From Diadema setosum (lineage: Eukaryota; Echinodermata; Echinoidea; Diadematoida; Diadematidae): a stretch of 64,000 nucleotides of DNA. The DNA lies in the NCBI GenBank assembly GCA_033980235.1, contig CM067070.1:24392699-24456698 (forward strand). Direction: 5' to 3'. The notes beneath the pieces were generated by a model. That model worked only from the letters and a program-made list of their open reading frames with translations. It had not been told where the DNA came from and made no database searches. A program made the translations under genes and the position numbers. The first letter of the stretch is position 1. Each line of letters begins with the position of its first letter. Below are positions 36,901 through 51,900 of the stretch, in pieces.

Positions 36901-39900
36901 AGCCGTGCCATGTACAGTAGCTGTACGACAGGTGCATGCACTTCTACATAGTGTATCTGCATCATTTAATTCGCCAGTACCACATGAATGGCGATTGAAA
37001 AACGTGTTGAGAATGGTTGAAGGATTAAACAGCGCATGCGTGGTACAGTCAAACCTGCCTTTTAGTGACTACCTGTCTGTAGCAGCCACCTGCCATGTAC
37101 ACCGTGTATGGCTACTTAACTGGTTGAAGACTAGTCTCAAGTATACTCGGGAAGGTGTCTATGGGAAATGCATGTTAGAGCAAAGTCAGCCAGTCCTCAA
37201 CAGGTTTGAACAATTCCTCCTGAGAGAAAAGTCATATTGAAGGGATGGTGTAGTATTGGTTGATGTGAGAATTTAGCTTTCAACTTTTTGCATGATACTT
37301 AAGAACCACTTTATGAAATGTTAAAATGCATACAATTCTAAGAGGAATTCATTGCTTATTTGATGGAAATCAGAGCTGAGATATCCTAGAACATATGATC
37401 CTAATAAAAAGATGGGTCCCACCTTTATTAGGATTGCTTTGTTTTGGGTATCTCAGCCATTTCAAAACCGATTTTCATCAAATAAACTTTGAAGTCCTCT
37501 TAGAATTATAATTGATTATGCTCTTTTATATTTCATAAGAAATTTCTCATTATCTTACAAAATCGTCATCAAAAGATGTTGTTATAGAAACCTCCAGCCC
37601 CTTCTAAACCAAAACTGTACCATCCCTTTGAGGTCCCTTTCTATAGCGACCATCTGTCTATGACAGCCACTTTTTTGTCTCCCTTCAATGGCCACAATAA
37701 ACATACTTGACTGTACAGTACTTCCAGAAACTTTACGAGGTTGTTCCCCTTTCTGCTTTAGCTATTAAACATTGTGAGTTTTCAGAGCAATGAGAATGGG
37801 CAGGGCTAAACATTGCAAGTTTTAAAAGCGCACTTTATTTGTATTAAGGAGAAGAAGGGAGTGGTCCCAGTGTTTGTTTTGTACGTGTTTCAAGGGATGC
37901 TTGAATCTCCTGTATTACAGACTTTATCTAAACAAAATGGTTAAAAAAGAAAGAAAATGTGCTGAGTGTATGTGGAAATAAGTTCTGTGCCAATCAATCT
38001 CTGTCAGTCGTAAATACTGTATTCTTCATCATTTCTTATGTTTTCTATGTGATTTCTTTTTCCTTGTTTTCCCTCTCCCCTGTGTTTCGCTCGATTCATT
38101 CATCATTTCCTGTCGGCCGCTAAATTTTCATAATGGCTTTGGCATCAACAAAGAATGGATGGAGGATTAATGTACGTGGCATAAAAGCAACATGTATACC
38201 TCGAGGGTATAAGTCTGGTGTAATGTTACATAGCTCTCTCTGAGAGGCCCAGCGATGATACGCCTCACCTGCCCCTGCCTATTTATAATGAGGATTTCTG
38301 CTAGCGACAACGACTGACGTCTTAATGTCTTAATGACACCAAAGAACTGTGGTTTCTTCTCAGCCTGATTGAAAGGGAGAGGAGATATTTTGACAATGCC
38401 CTGGAGGGGACGTTCTGTGTTTCCTGCGCGTTTTGATACAAGAAAAATATGAAACATGCGTAATATATCAGACATTTTCATTGTCAGAGGATATCCGGCG
38501 CAAATCCATGCCTACGTAAACATAGTGGACGGGAGGCTATCATTCCCTGGGCAGCTTTTCGTGGACAGTCTGATGGTGCTATAATGTTTCGGTCATTGAA
38601 CCACTGTGCATCATTGTTGAGAAGCCTGTCCTTTATGTAGGTTCTTTCTTAATACTGCAGTGAAAAGTGACTTTTTATGATATAATAATTTTACACTTTC
38701 TTTTCACCGTTTCAAGAACAAACAAACAAACAAAAAAGATGTTCCCAGAGTGACATTTATGTAGATTTACAGTGTATTGTGCTGGGGGTGAGTGTGCATT
38801 TGTTTTCAATAAGATAAAAAGTTTCACCATAACTCTCGATCTGTACCACAGAAGTATTCCATCTGTAAGCTATGGTAAACCATCAGCAGTGTCAATGACC
38901 AGACATGTCTGGTGTTATGGATAACAGAAACATAGAGTGTGGCTTTATCACATGGATGCACAAGTGGGCAATTCCGTATGGGAAGGGCAAAAACAGCAAA
39001 ATTCAAAGTTAAGTAAATGCTCAGAAATTTCAGTTTCCCGTACAGACGGATTGTTGTATTTACGGAAACAAAAAACCCTTTACCAATAACTTTCCTCGTT
39101 TTTGTTGTACACACTTTTGAAGTTGGAAGACTATTTATTGTATTTATCTAAAATTTTACAATATTAAATGAAAATTTAAAATGAAACAACTTAAATATCT
39201 CTCTGCTTTATCCATACTTCCACATCTTTATTCCTATGCTTCAACAATCACATTTAATGAAGCATTCAGTCACTCTAATTATGATATTTTTTGGAGAAAT
39301 TTTCAAAATCTACTGACAAATTGACGTAATTCCGTTACCATAAAATTGAAAAAAGTTTTCTCCTGAACAAACTAATCACTGATTTTTTCTCCCCTTGTAA
39401 ATTTTTTCTCTACTTGTGACTCCCTGAAAAGTCACAAAACATTTTGTGAAATATCTCCTTCAGTTCTTCTGTAATTGTGGTAACGGAATTACATGGTAAC
39501 GAAATTACACGCACATCTAATATGGAAGAGAATGACATATCCTACTTTCGTGCCAATATGTATGTGAACTGTCCATGAAATAGCTTCAGGGCATTATTAT
39601 TGAGCTTAACAGTGTTAGTGATTGGCAGTAAAGGAGTGAAAGTTGAAATATGGTATGATACACTGACATGACTCAGCATACAGTGTAGCTGGATGCCTCT
39701 GACAGTGAGTCCTGGCATCAGGGTACACGCTTGACAAGACTTCTTGTGCTGAAAGTCTCCTCCCTTCCTTCACCTTCTCTCATGTACAAGAACTACATGT
39801 GTACATGGAGACTGTGCTAACTGATAACTTTATAAGGTTTGCTACAGATATTCATTCTCAAATGTTAAAAATCATACTGAATTCTTAGGTATCAATTTGT

Positions 39901-42900
39901 ATATTTTCTTGCTAAAAAGTCTCATGGTTTCATACAAAATCTAAGTATAGTGATGAGGGACTATTGAATGGGTGTGATGCAGCATAAATTGAACAAAGGT
40001 TACAAAGAAGAGGAAGGACATAAAATTTCTTTAAAAGGAAAAGAGAGCACTGCTACTGACAGAAAGAAATGAACAGGATAATTTTTGTGAGGAAAGATCA
40101 AGAATTTAAGAGAAGGATCATACACAATGTGATAGAAGTCATAACTTGACACGGGATGCCCACTGAATGTGCATCTTGATCTTTCTGTATGCTAAAGGCT
40201 TTTTTATCACCAAGTCGATAGTCTGACCTTTTATTGAACATGTCCTGTTTTCATCCTCAAGTACTTTATCTTTAATGGTAAGTATATGACTATTACCTTC
40301 TTTCATTTGTTTCTTAGATCTTTCCTCCACAGAGACATGTATTTTGATTTTCATGCCCATTTGATACAGAGCATCTGCTACCCTTTGAAATTTGTTCTTT
40401 AATCCTTTCTTTTTAAAAGGAAAAAAGACAAAAACACCATTTGTGATGAACATTTACCCAGTCAGTAATTGTGATACAGCTCTATAATGTAACATTTAGG
40501 CCTATACTTTCCAATCCTAAGAAGATTTTAAATATTAAAGTCAATGGGCTTCTGCTTCTACCTTTACTCTTCATGTTACCATTTGCTGTACAATCCAGTT
40601 TCCTTTCATACAAGTGCCATTACAGTGTATTTTATAATTTGCTTTCAGGCAGTCAAAATACAACTTACTGCAAAAGAGAAGATGCACACTTCTTGTGAGT
40701 AAATATATGGCAACACTCAAGATGAGAAAATAGACAAAGTCAAAGAAGAAAGACAGAGACAGGAAACTTGTAGGAAAATTATACGCCAAGTCATGATTGT
40801 GTTTCTAAAGACATTTGGAAATTTTGTGTGGTCAGAAGTAAATACTAACATTATTCACAGGTAAATCTAACTCTAACATAGTGAGCTGCAGATGGATAAA
40901 AGAGGCCCTCTTACCTTTCTATGAATTAACAGAATTTGGTGGACTCACTATAATGGTTCAAAAAGTTGTAATTTGTTAAAGTTATTTTGCAGTTTTCTAT
41001 TTCCTTTTAGTTTAGTTCATTTTATTTTGGTGGGCTTAAGTAGAACTTACACTGTAAGGGATTTATTAAATTATGCACTACATTATATACCAGGGGGCAA
41101 CTTCAGCTATTAGTAAAATGTCACAAGTTTTTAGTGATTAATATATGCCACAACATATAGATAATAATGATTAAGCACTGGTGCAGTACCATAATCATAT
41201 AAGAAAATTTTCTTTTCTATTTATGATTGAATTGTAATTTGTTATATTTGTCATTGAACCACAACTGCATCTTTTCACTTAACAAATTAAAAGTTTCAAG
41301 CATCTTTAGTGTTCATCCTTAATGTTAAATATTGTGTTCAATGATGGGGCTGCACACTGTGCTCTCGCACTGTAAATTGGCACTTTATGATTTAGATTTA
41401 AATTCAGTGTCAATCCGGACAGTTTTTTATTATTTTCTTATGCATGTGCACATAATATTTATGTAGAATACTTGTAAGTAATTCACACATATTGTCAATT
41501 ATTGGCATATTTAGGAAGAAGAAAACAGAGAAATCTGTCTTGCATGATATCAGCAAAAGAAATACAAGAAAATTTGAGTATTGTTGACTGGATTTATAGA
41601 ATTGTACTTGTGTAGGGCTATTCTAGCGTAATTCCGTTACCATGTGTCTTAGATGTCATTTACCTGCAAAGTGTGAAATTCTTAACTTGAAAGTAGACAA
41701 ATTTTAATGGATGTGGTACTTAAAAGTTACGAGATCTTGATTGACATAGTTACAACTTCAAATCACAGTCGTTAGCATGAACATTTTATGTTTTTTGACA
41801 ATAAAAACTCATTTGGCACCTACACACTTGTAGCAGTTCAAGGTCAAAGGCTAGAGAGCACTTATTTAGTGGTTATATTATAGCTAAAGGCATAAACAAT
41901 CTTTATCAAGACATTTCAGAATACATGAGTACCAAGAATGTGTATTTTTTCCATTGTATTTCAGAAGGAGTAATTCCGTTACCATTTGTGTAATTCCGTT
42001 ACCACTGACTTTACAGGGAAAAAGCGTGCTGCTTGGAAAATGTGATGAAATATTTGAAAAACAATACAACCGAATTGAAGTCAACACAATCAAAGATGAA
42101 ATCATATAACAACCTACAGTGTATGTGTTATAGATTTCAGAGAAACAACTCCCAAAGTCAGAGTTGAAGTTGTGACTAAATTCTCTGGTAATTCCGTTAC
42201 CATCGCACATAGACCTCCTTTGTAACCAACCAAGTGAGAACATTTAACAAATTTGTATTTAGGGTGACATTGTGAGTACCTCTGCATCTTTTAAATGGAT
42301 CAAGAGAAGGCAAAGTAATCAATCCTGTATACAGGGTGAAAGAATATGAGCCAAAATTCTCTGATTTGTAATTCCGTTACCGCGGAATTGCCCAAGTGTG
42401 TCTTTTTTCTGTGACTGTATTAAATAGAAGTATCTTCTTTTTGTAACTCTTGATGTGCCACGGTGGAAACCCCCTGTGTGCCACATTATTCTGAGACACC
42501 AACGTAGTCATGCCTTGGCAAAAATTGTTTTTGTTTTTGTTTTTGTTTTTTCAAATCTATGAAACTTTTACGGAATTCTGGACATATGGTGAGCAAAGTT
42601 GCAAAGAAAATGCTTTGCTTTGATGTAAATTGTATGACAAATATATGTTTGTTTTTCTTTCAAGTGACTAGTAGCTACATTATTGTAAAGGCATGACTTT
42701 TGTACATAAAACAGTGACAGAAACTTAGAATTTACTTACTAACTTAATTAGAATGTTAGTTGGCTAGCTTTCAGTTAACTTCTGGGTCGACAAAAGAGCA
42801 GCTTCCAAATAACCCCCTAGCATGTTATAAGAAGCTCTGAAACTACCCCCTGTAGGGGGTAAGTTTATAAAGATGTTCTTAAAGTTATGAACGACTTACA

Positions 42901-45900
42901 AAAGACTGGTGATCAGTTCTGTTCTGATGTGCAATACTTATCAGAATTTCAATAGTTCAGCACAAGAACTGATTACCAGTCGTTCTTAAGTCATTCATAA
43001 CTTTAAGAGCAGCTTTATGAAACTCCCCCCCCCCCCCGATCTCCTTTTCTGAGTTCTTTCTGCTTATACTGAGTTGAAAGGCTGATTGAGGCTGTTATAG
43101 GAGGTTTCAGAACTTCCTTTTTGCTTTAATGGTATAAATGGGGTATCTGTTTCACAGAAACTCTCTCGGCAGGCACCTGTCTTTTGAAAGAAATGTTCTT
43201 AGTAACTTGCTAGTGGGTTTACCTTTTTTTAGGACGGACACGATTATACAATGAGAAGATTCACTTTCCTTTTCCAGGTATTTGTTTTCCTCGTATAGCT
43301 TGATGGTGATGTGGAAGCAAATTGCACACAATAATGGACGTAAATCAAATGTGACCCTGCAACATTAATTCCCACAGCCAGTCACACTTGTTGATTTTCC
43401 ACTTGGTCTGAGGATGTGTACGTGTACTTCTGCTCAATTTAGCAGATTTGTGTTTTGTTGCATCCAGGAGAAAGAAAAAAGAAACAACAACAGCAACAGC
43501 AGCAAACAACAGCAGTTAAATTTGACATTAACATGAATGCAATGATGAGTTTGGTCTGTCTGTAATTAACAGTAAGTGGGCAGGTATGCTATTGTGAAGT
43601 ATATATGATGTATGAGGGGGGAAAAAAACATACAAAACTAGAGCTCAGTCAGAAGCAGTTTTGATACTTGACATACATTATGTAATCATGAATCCGAAAT
43701 GCTGCAGCAGTTACTTTTGACATTAACATGAATGCAATGATGAGTTTATCAAGTTAATCCCATCACAATAGTTGTCATGTAGACTTTTATAACTTCCTTT
43801 GTGGTCCACGCACAATTAGGGGTTACTCGGTGCACTTGAACAAAGCCTTGAAACCGACATCCTATGCGCTGGTTTTTCCATCATTCACGATGATAAAGAA
43901 CCTGTGACTTTGATTACCGGCAGTGAAAATGATACGATCTCTTTAATACACCTGGAAATCTGCTTGTTTACAATTTGATGGAAATTCGGAAATCTTATTG
44001 AGGAACCTTGTGTTGGTTTTACGAGGTAATTAAAGGGCTGAGATATGAAGTGAGTTTTAAGGATATGGCTTATTTAGTCCCAGACATCAACATTTCTGTG
44101 GTTATTTGGCACTGTTATCTCTTACTTTTCATGCATGTATTTATTATTCATCAGTTGTGTAGCATAAAGTTCCCCTCTTTCATCAACAAGTTTTTTTTTC
44201 TTCTTTCTTTTTTTTTTTAACCCACCTCCAGATGACCATGTGGGTATGGACCAGCAACCAAAATTCAAAAGCCTGCGCTCTTTCGTGGAGTACTACAGGA
44301 AGAGAGAGAACAGCTGGTGTCTGGAGGGTCAACTCAAGAAGGCTGTGCCCATTGAGCCAAAGGGTGAGTGACTGCCCCTGTGTTCCAACTGGACCAAATA
44401 CCCCGTTTAGAATCCCCCAAAACAAGGCACAATCTCTAGAGGTTGTGCTTTGTTCGCCCCAGACGATGGGGACTCTAAATGGTCACGGCACAAAGCATCT
44501 AGCATGAGTCTGGAGTGAGTCTGGCATGAGTCTGGCATGAATGTTGTGCTAGACTGCTTGGCACAAGTCTACATGTAGCACAACCTCCAGAGGTTGTACC
44601 ATGCTCACGCTGGATGAAGGGACTCTAAATGGTCTCAGCGTGAGCACAGCAAACACTCAGGTGAAATTTGCTATTTGTGGCTGAGGGAGCATTATGTGCA
44701 CACCAGAAACTGCTGCCTCTTTCTAGGAGAAAGGCACACCCACTGGTTTTCATAGAAACGTGTGCTGACATCATGCTACATTGTTGTAAACGACCAGGTC
44801 CCTGTTTCATAAAAAGTTGATATGATAGCTACTCCTGCTGGAATGGCAGTTGTCAAGGTAATGACAAGAATCCAGCTTCCTGATTGGCTGTTGCTATTGG
44901 AAATTGCCATTCCAGCAAGAGTTGCCATCCTAACATTTTTTACGAAATGGGGCCCTGGTGACTCAAAACGGGATTCTCTCTATGAAGCCCCCGGTGAGTT
45001 AGTATTAAAAAAATGCTTATTTTTGTCTGGCATGTCCTCCAGAGGTCCTCCAGAGGTCCTTCAGAGGTCCTCCAGAGGTCCTCCAGAGGTCCTCCAGAGG
45101 TCCTTCAGAGGTCCTCCAGATGTCCTCCCAAACAGGGGAACTTTAAATGGGGTACAAGACCTAAATAGTGGGGACAGTGAGGTTAGGACTAACCAGCCAC
45201 ATCGCTTTCTTGACTAGCCCTAAGCTGCAGGGCAGTCGCGTTTGGGGTGACCCCTGCCACTTGACACCAGACTTTGTGCCTGTCCATATTTGACGATTAT
45301 ATATAGCTAGGTGCTCTCAATTATGACCTAAGGTCACTTTCTCCTCCAAACTCTTTTCCCGGGACCCAACTTGCTTCATGGTGACGAGGGGAGAAGTCCT
45401 TGTGATGAGCATCCACAATATGGTTTTTGAGGGGAAAGTCCTGCAACACGGGACTTTCCCTGCATTGTGGGGACCCAGTGTGACAGCAGGGTATGAAGAG
45501 CTGGCTGAAAAAAAGGGGGGATGGGGCAAGGGTTGGTGAGAAGGGGCAGGGCAAATTGTAGGGGTGCTGGTATATTACCATGGGCAAGGTGTGTCTATTA
45601 CATGCACTCTTCTTGCATTGGTACTGAATTCAGCTTTCAGTGCCCCAAGAGCCTCACAAAAACATGGCGTGAACTTGGGGTGAAAAAATAAATCCACTCT
45701 GTGCTCAAGCTGATTGATAAATTCCACAGAATGACGTTAACCAGAACAGTGAAACCTTAACCAGGATGAGACAAAACTATTTTTGGAACATTTAAAATAT
45801 AAAGACTCACATATATATATTTCTTCATTTACATTTTCTTGTGGGGTGTTCTGTCTTTTTAGAGTGTCATAGTACACTTTTTGTCGAGCCCACCGGAGGA

Positions 45901-48900
45901 GAGGGGAGACTAAGGGATCGCCTGCGGCGTCTGTCCGTCCGTCGTCCTTCCGTCGGTTGTCCGTCCGTCCGTCCGTCCGTCCGTCCGTCGTCTGTCCGTA
46001 ACGCTACAAAAACTTCAGTAACTCTTTACTCTGGGCTTCAATTCTAATGAAACTTTGAGGGAAGAGGGGTCATACAAAGTTTTACAATTTACCATATATG
46101 AAGGTCACCTCAAGGTCAAAGCTCACAGGCAGGGGTCAACAAACTTTTAGAGCCCAATGTTCAGTTTTTATGGCGCATTTCTATTTTGGATCATAACTTT
46201 TGATCCATAACTCCATTTGTGACTAAACTTGGATGGCAGATGTCCCTTGGGGAGTGGATGTTCGCCACAAGGTCAAAGGTCACAAGCAGGGGTCAATAAA
46301 CTTTTAGAGCCCAATGTTAAGTTTTTATGGCGCATTTCTATTTTGGGTCATAACTTTTGATCCATAACTCCATTTGTGACTAAACTTTGGTGGTAGATGT
46401 CCCTTGGGGAGTGGATGGTGACCACAAGGTCAATGGTCACACGCAGGGGTCAACAAACTTTTAGAGCCCAATGTTAACCCGTTGAGGACGAGTCCCGAGT
46501 ATACTCGGGCTAGGGTCTATGGGAAATGCGTGTTGTAGCAATATCAAACCGTCCTCAACGGGTTAAGTTTTTATGGCGCGTTTCTGTTATGGGTCATAAC
46601 TTTTGATTCATAACTCCATTTGTGACCAAACTTGGATGGTAGATGTCCCTTGGGGAGTGGATGGTCACCACAAGGTCAATGGTCACAGGCAGGGGTCAAC
46701 GAACTTTTAGGGCCCAATGTTAAGTTTTTATGGCTTGTTTCTATTGTGGGTCATAACTTTTGATCCATAACTCCATTTGTGACTAAACTTGGTTGGTAGA
46801 TGTCCCTTGGGGAGTGGATGGTCACCACAAGGTCAATGGTCACAAGCATGGGTCAACGAACTTTAAGAGCCCAATGTTAAGTTTTTATGGGGCGTTTCTA
46901 TTATGGGTCATAACTTTTGATCCATAGGTCTGTTTGTGACCAAACTTGGATGGTAGATGTCCCTTGGGGTGTGGATGGTCACCACGAGGTCAAAGGTCAC
47001 AGGCAGGGGTCAACGAACTTTAAGGGTCAAATGTTAAGTTTTTATGGCACATTTCTTTTTTGCCATAAAGTTTTACCCTTTTATATCTCTTTTTATCTGT
47101 TATATCCCATTCGCGTACAATTTCTTTTACGCAAATGGGCGAGACAATTATGGCACTTGCCTTGTTGCTGTATTGCTCCTATACTTGTTCAGTGTATAAT
47201 TATTATGTATAGTTCGTGCATTCATTGTATATCATTGCTGGGGTGACAAGACCTCGTATCTAATATTTTTGTAAAAATGACTTTTTTTGGAATAATAGAT
47301 AATCAGTCAAGTAATGTCCTGTCCAAATCATAGCTGTCCTACCCCAAAAATGAAGCCACCATCGCATGTCAAAAGAAAGGCTATCCCATTTGAAATAGTG
47401 TTTTGCCTGCCATGTTTTGTTTTTGTTTTGGGTTTTTTTTTTGCCATCCTGGAAATTTGAAATTTTGTAGATACGAGGTCTTGTCACCCAAGCGACGATA
47501 TGCTTTTTATCAGATATGGAAATGATATGAAATGAAATGAAGTTTTCTGGACTGTCACAGACAAATCATTGCGACTCCTCGACAACTCCGCCCTGAACGA
47601 GGAACTTCCCCCGCAGCCGGACATGACGCTCCACGTCCCCTGGATCCCCGAGGACAGCCTCTCGCTGCAGAGCGAGTGGCGGCACCTGGGAGACGGCGAC
47701 TTCACCCGCGTCTACGCGGCCGACCTCAAGAAGCGCGTGGACCAGAGGACGTGCCGGCAGCGGGTCGCGGTCAAGCGGCCGAAGCAGGACGCCTCACGCA
47801 TTATCCAAGAGGTCAGTCTCTTAGCGTGACCCTACCCTTGCATGCAAAAGGTTCAAAACGTCAAATCTTCAATCAAATTTTCATTTCCATTATCACATAT
47901 TTTCCCCACATACGATTCCCAAAAAAATCAATGGAATGTAAAATATATTTTATACACACATTTGAAAGGGAAGAAGAAAATGAACAAACATCTGTATGGA
48001 AATAGTTGTTCAAAGTCACTCTGTTATGGGAAATGAGAGGCCTTTGTGAAGGACAAGCTGTAGAGATATGGGCCACTCAATGAATTGGACTTACAAAAGA
48101 AGAAACGAACAAATGTAAGGTTATGAAAAGACATAGAAGCTCACGCACACGGCCACACAAATGGTTATTAAAATGGTTAGTGGTATGTAGGCTCAATCCC
48201 CAATGCCCTGCAGCAATAGCCCCTAAGGATAGTCATTGGGACAATAAAGCATTTCAGTGCAGGAGGAGGTTTTAGTGAGAACATCCTTTGTGAATTAGAG
48301 TGTGCTTTACTAGAGTACTGTAAACATTGAAATTTTTGCAATGAGAAAATTCTGTGCATTGCGGGAAACAAGAAACTAGCACGAAAGTAATTATGTGAAT
48401 ATTTCATATGTTCTGCAGAAGTGTAAAACATGCCAAATTCATCTTACCCGACTGAGCGCAAAAGATTCCTCATGCAAAAAATCCACTTTTGCAGTAGTTT
48501 GCTGTCCATCTCAAATGTATACTGAGGATTCAAGTAATTGCATTCCATGCCAGATTCTAGCACTTACCAGCAGAACATAACTAGTAGTGCATTCACTAAT
48601 CTCATTAGTTTCCAGGCAATATATTTCTCTGGTTTGTATTTCTTTGGTTTGATTCTCTTTATTACTGTTCTATGTTTAACATTCATCACTGGTTTTTCAA
48701 ATGGTAGAATAAAGATTTATCATTCGTTGGAGAACCAATTTGATCATGTATTGTTATTTCAGTTGTTGGATTGTCAAAAGCCTCTGACTAAATTGCTTTT
48801 AATGTAAATCTGATCCTGAAATTAGCTACCACAACACAATTTAGAGGAATAAGGTTATAATTTTTATCTCAAATTTGCAATTTGTTACCTTTCTCTAAAT

Positions 48901-51900
48901 TGTGCACCTTTAATCTAATCCAATTCCATCCAGTCTTTCTCCAGTATATGGTGTAGAATATGCATTGAAACTGAGAGCTTCTAAACTAATGAGGATGTAA
49001 AGATTAAGCCTACAGCAAAATTATGTTGGGGCTTTTGGGTTAACTATCAATATTCAGGATTGTATTGCAGCAGCACACAGCACCAGTTTGCAATGTAAGA
49101 GCAGTGGATGCCCAAATTGTGTACCAGAGGCCTGAGCTAAGAGTGCACCTTGACGAAAAACAGGAGCCTCACTTGACTGAAATTACTTTTAGATGAAGTA
49201 CATTATATTGTCGTATAACACTGTTCTGGTAATTACTACCTCAAGAGAAATGACTGTTAACCTCTCTCAACCATCCTTGAAGTCTTCCCATAATCCCATT
49301 ACTCTTTCTTTCTCTATCTAGCTATCTATCCATCCATCCATCTCTCTCTCTGTCTATCTCTCTGTCTATCTTTATCTGTATCTATCTTTTTATGCCTCCG
49401 CCACGAAGTGGTGCCGGAGGCATTATGTTTTCGGGTTGTCCGTCTGTCCGTCCTTCCGTCCGTCCGTCCGTCCTTCCGTCCGTCCTTCCGTCCGTCCGTC
49501 CGTCCGTAATGAATTTTGTGGACAAGGTAACTATCGAAACCTGTTGAGGTATCCTAATGAAACTTGGCATGTATGTGTATTAGGGGGTGAAGTTGTGCCT
49601 ATCAACTTTTGGGTGCACATGCTCAAGGTCAAAGGTCAAAAGGTCAAGGTCAAATAAATAAAATTTCACTATTTCCACCATATCTATTGAATGCCTGAAG
49701 ATATTTTCTTGAAATTTAGTGTATACATGTATTACCCAATTAAAATTCTCTGGTGAAAGTTTGGGTCATAAGGTCAAAGGTCAAAGGTCAAAGGTCAAAA
49801 GGTCAGGGTCAAATACATAAAATTTCACTATTTCCACCATATCTATTGAATGCCTGAAGAGATTTTCTTGAAACTTAGTGTATACATGTATTACCCAATT
49901 AAGATTCTCTGGTGAAAGTTTGGGTAATGAAGTCAAAGGTCAAAGGTCGAAAGGTCAGGGTCAAATACATAAAATTTCACTATTTCCACCATATCTATTG
50001 AATGCCTGAAGATATTTTCTTGAAACTCAGTGTATACATGTATTGCCCAATTAAGATTCTCTGGTGAAAGTTTGGGTCATGAGGTCAAAGGTCAAAAGGT
50101 CAAGTAAAAATATTAAAACTTCTTTTTTTTCTCCGTACCTTGGAAAATTGTTCAAGGTATCTTCATGGAACATAGTATATACATGTACTGACTGGAAGTG
50201 ATTATCTAGAGAATGTAGGGTTCATGGGGTCAAAGGTCAGGGGTCAAAGGTCAAGTGCAAGACTTCAAAATTTTGCTATTACCCTCATATTTATGCAATG
50301 CCAGCAGGGTTATTTTTTTACACTTGGTGTATGCATGTGTAACCTAATAGGAATTCTCTGGAAAGTTTTTTTTTTCTCTTTTTGCCTCAAAGGTCAAAGA
50401 TCAAGTGAAAGAGCTGAACTAACTTTTTCCTCCATATCTCGGAAGTGGCTCAAGTTACCTTGAAACTTAGTACATATTATGCATGTTCAACCTGAAGGTA
50501 ATTATCTTCTGAATTTTAGGGTTAAGGGCCAGATGAAAATGGTAACAATTTACTATTCAATTCAGAAATTGCACTTTTTCTCCACACCCGTACCTTGAAA
50601 ATTACTCAATGCCTAAATGTATGAATGGGTCAAAGTCAAGTTAAAGTCCTTAAATCCCTAGATACATGCTCTCCTATTCATCCAATTAAACCTACGTCAA
50701 GGAAGGTGAACATTCAACACATTTGTGACAAACTTGTCATTCCAATATTTTGCCAATTTTGTGAAAATGTAATCACACAGTGTCCACATGTACTATCTAG
50801 ACCTATTGGGAAAATCATGCATTATGGCGGAGGCATACCAGTCGCCAAAGCGACATTTCTAGTTTTATCTCTATCTCGATCTCTATCTTCCTATCTTTCT
50901 CTCTATTTTCTAATTCTATCTACCTATCTCCATGTCTATCTCTATCTACAGTTGTACCTATCTATATGTCTATCTCTTCCTATATATATGTCTATCTCAA
51001 TCTACCTATCTCTATGTCTATCTCTATCTATCTCTATCTCTGTCTACCTATCTCTATGTCTATCTCTATCTCTCTCTATCTCTGTCTACCTATCTGTATG
51101 TCTATCTCTATTTACCTATCTCTGTGTCTATCTCTATCTATCTCTATCTACCTATCTTTATCCCTAGTATTCCTTTATCTACCTAGTATCTCTCTGTCTA
51201 TCTCTATCTACCTGTCTCTATCTCTCTCTCTATCTACCTATCTCTATGTCTATCTCTATCTATCTCTATCTCTGTCTACCTATCTATATGTCTATCTCAA
51301 TCTACCTATCTCTATCTCTGTCTACCTATCTATATGTCTGTCTCAATCTACCTATCTCTTCCTCTGTCTACCTATCTGTATGTCTATCTCAATCTACCTA
51401 TCTCTATCTCTGTCTACCTATCTGTATGTCTATCTCAATCTACCTATCTCTATCTCTGTCTACCTATCTATATGTCTATCTCAATCTACCTATCTCTATC
51501 TCTGTCTACCTATCTGTATGTCTATCTCTATCTATCTCCATCTCTGTCTATCTATCTGTATGTCTATCTCTGTCTACCTATCTCTACCTCTGTCTACCTA
51601 TCTGTATGTCTATCTCAATCTACCTATCTCTATCTCTGTCTACCTATCTGTATGTCTATCTCAATCTACCTATCTCTATCTCTATCTACCTATCTCTATG
51701 TCTATCTCTATGTACCTATCTCTATGTACCTGTCTCTATCTCCCTCTCTCTATCTACCTTTCTCTATGTCTATCTATATCTCTATCTATCTCTATCTCTG
51801 TCTACCTATCTTTATCTCTATCTACCTATCTCTATCTCTATCTACCTACCTATCTATCCATCCATCCATCTCCCTCTATCTGAATCTCTGTGTATCCATC

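Noticed and set aside
45026..45136. CRISPR-like array
   Set aside because: The 11-bp units are contiguous with no spacers; it is a minisatellite in a eukaryotic intron.
47676..48005. GC-rich frame with Arg, Pro and Ala
   Set aside because: Shadow of the JH2 exon in another frame.
49436..49570. SVRPSVRPS and TDGRTDGR repeat proteins
   Set aside because: Translations of the GTCC tetranucleotide tract; the same occurs at 45841-46047 and 53783-54001.
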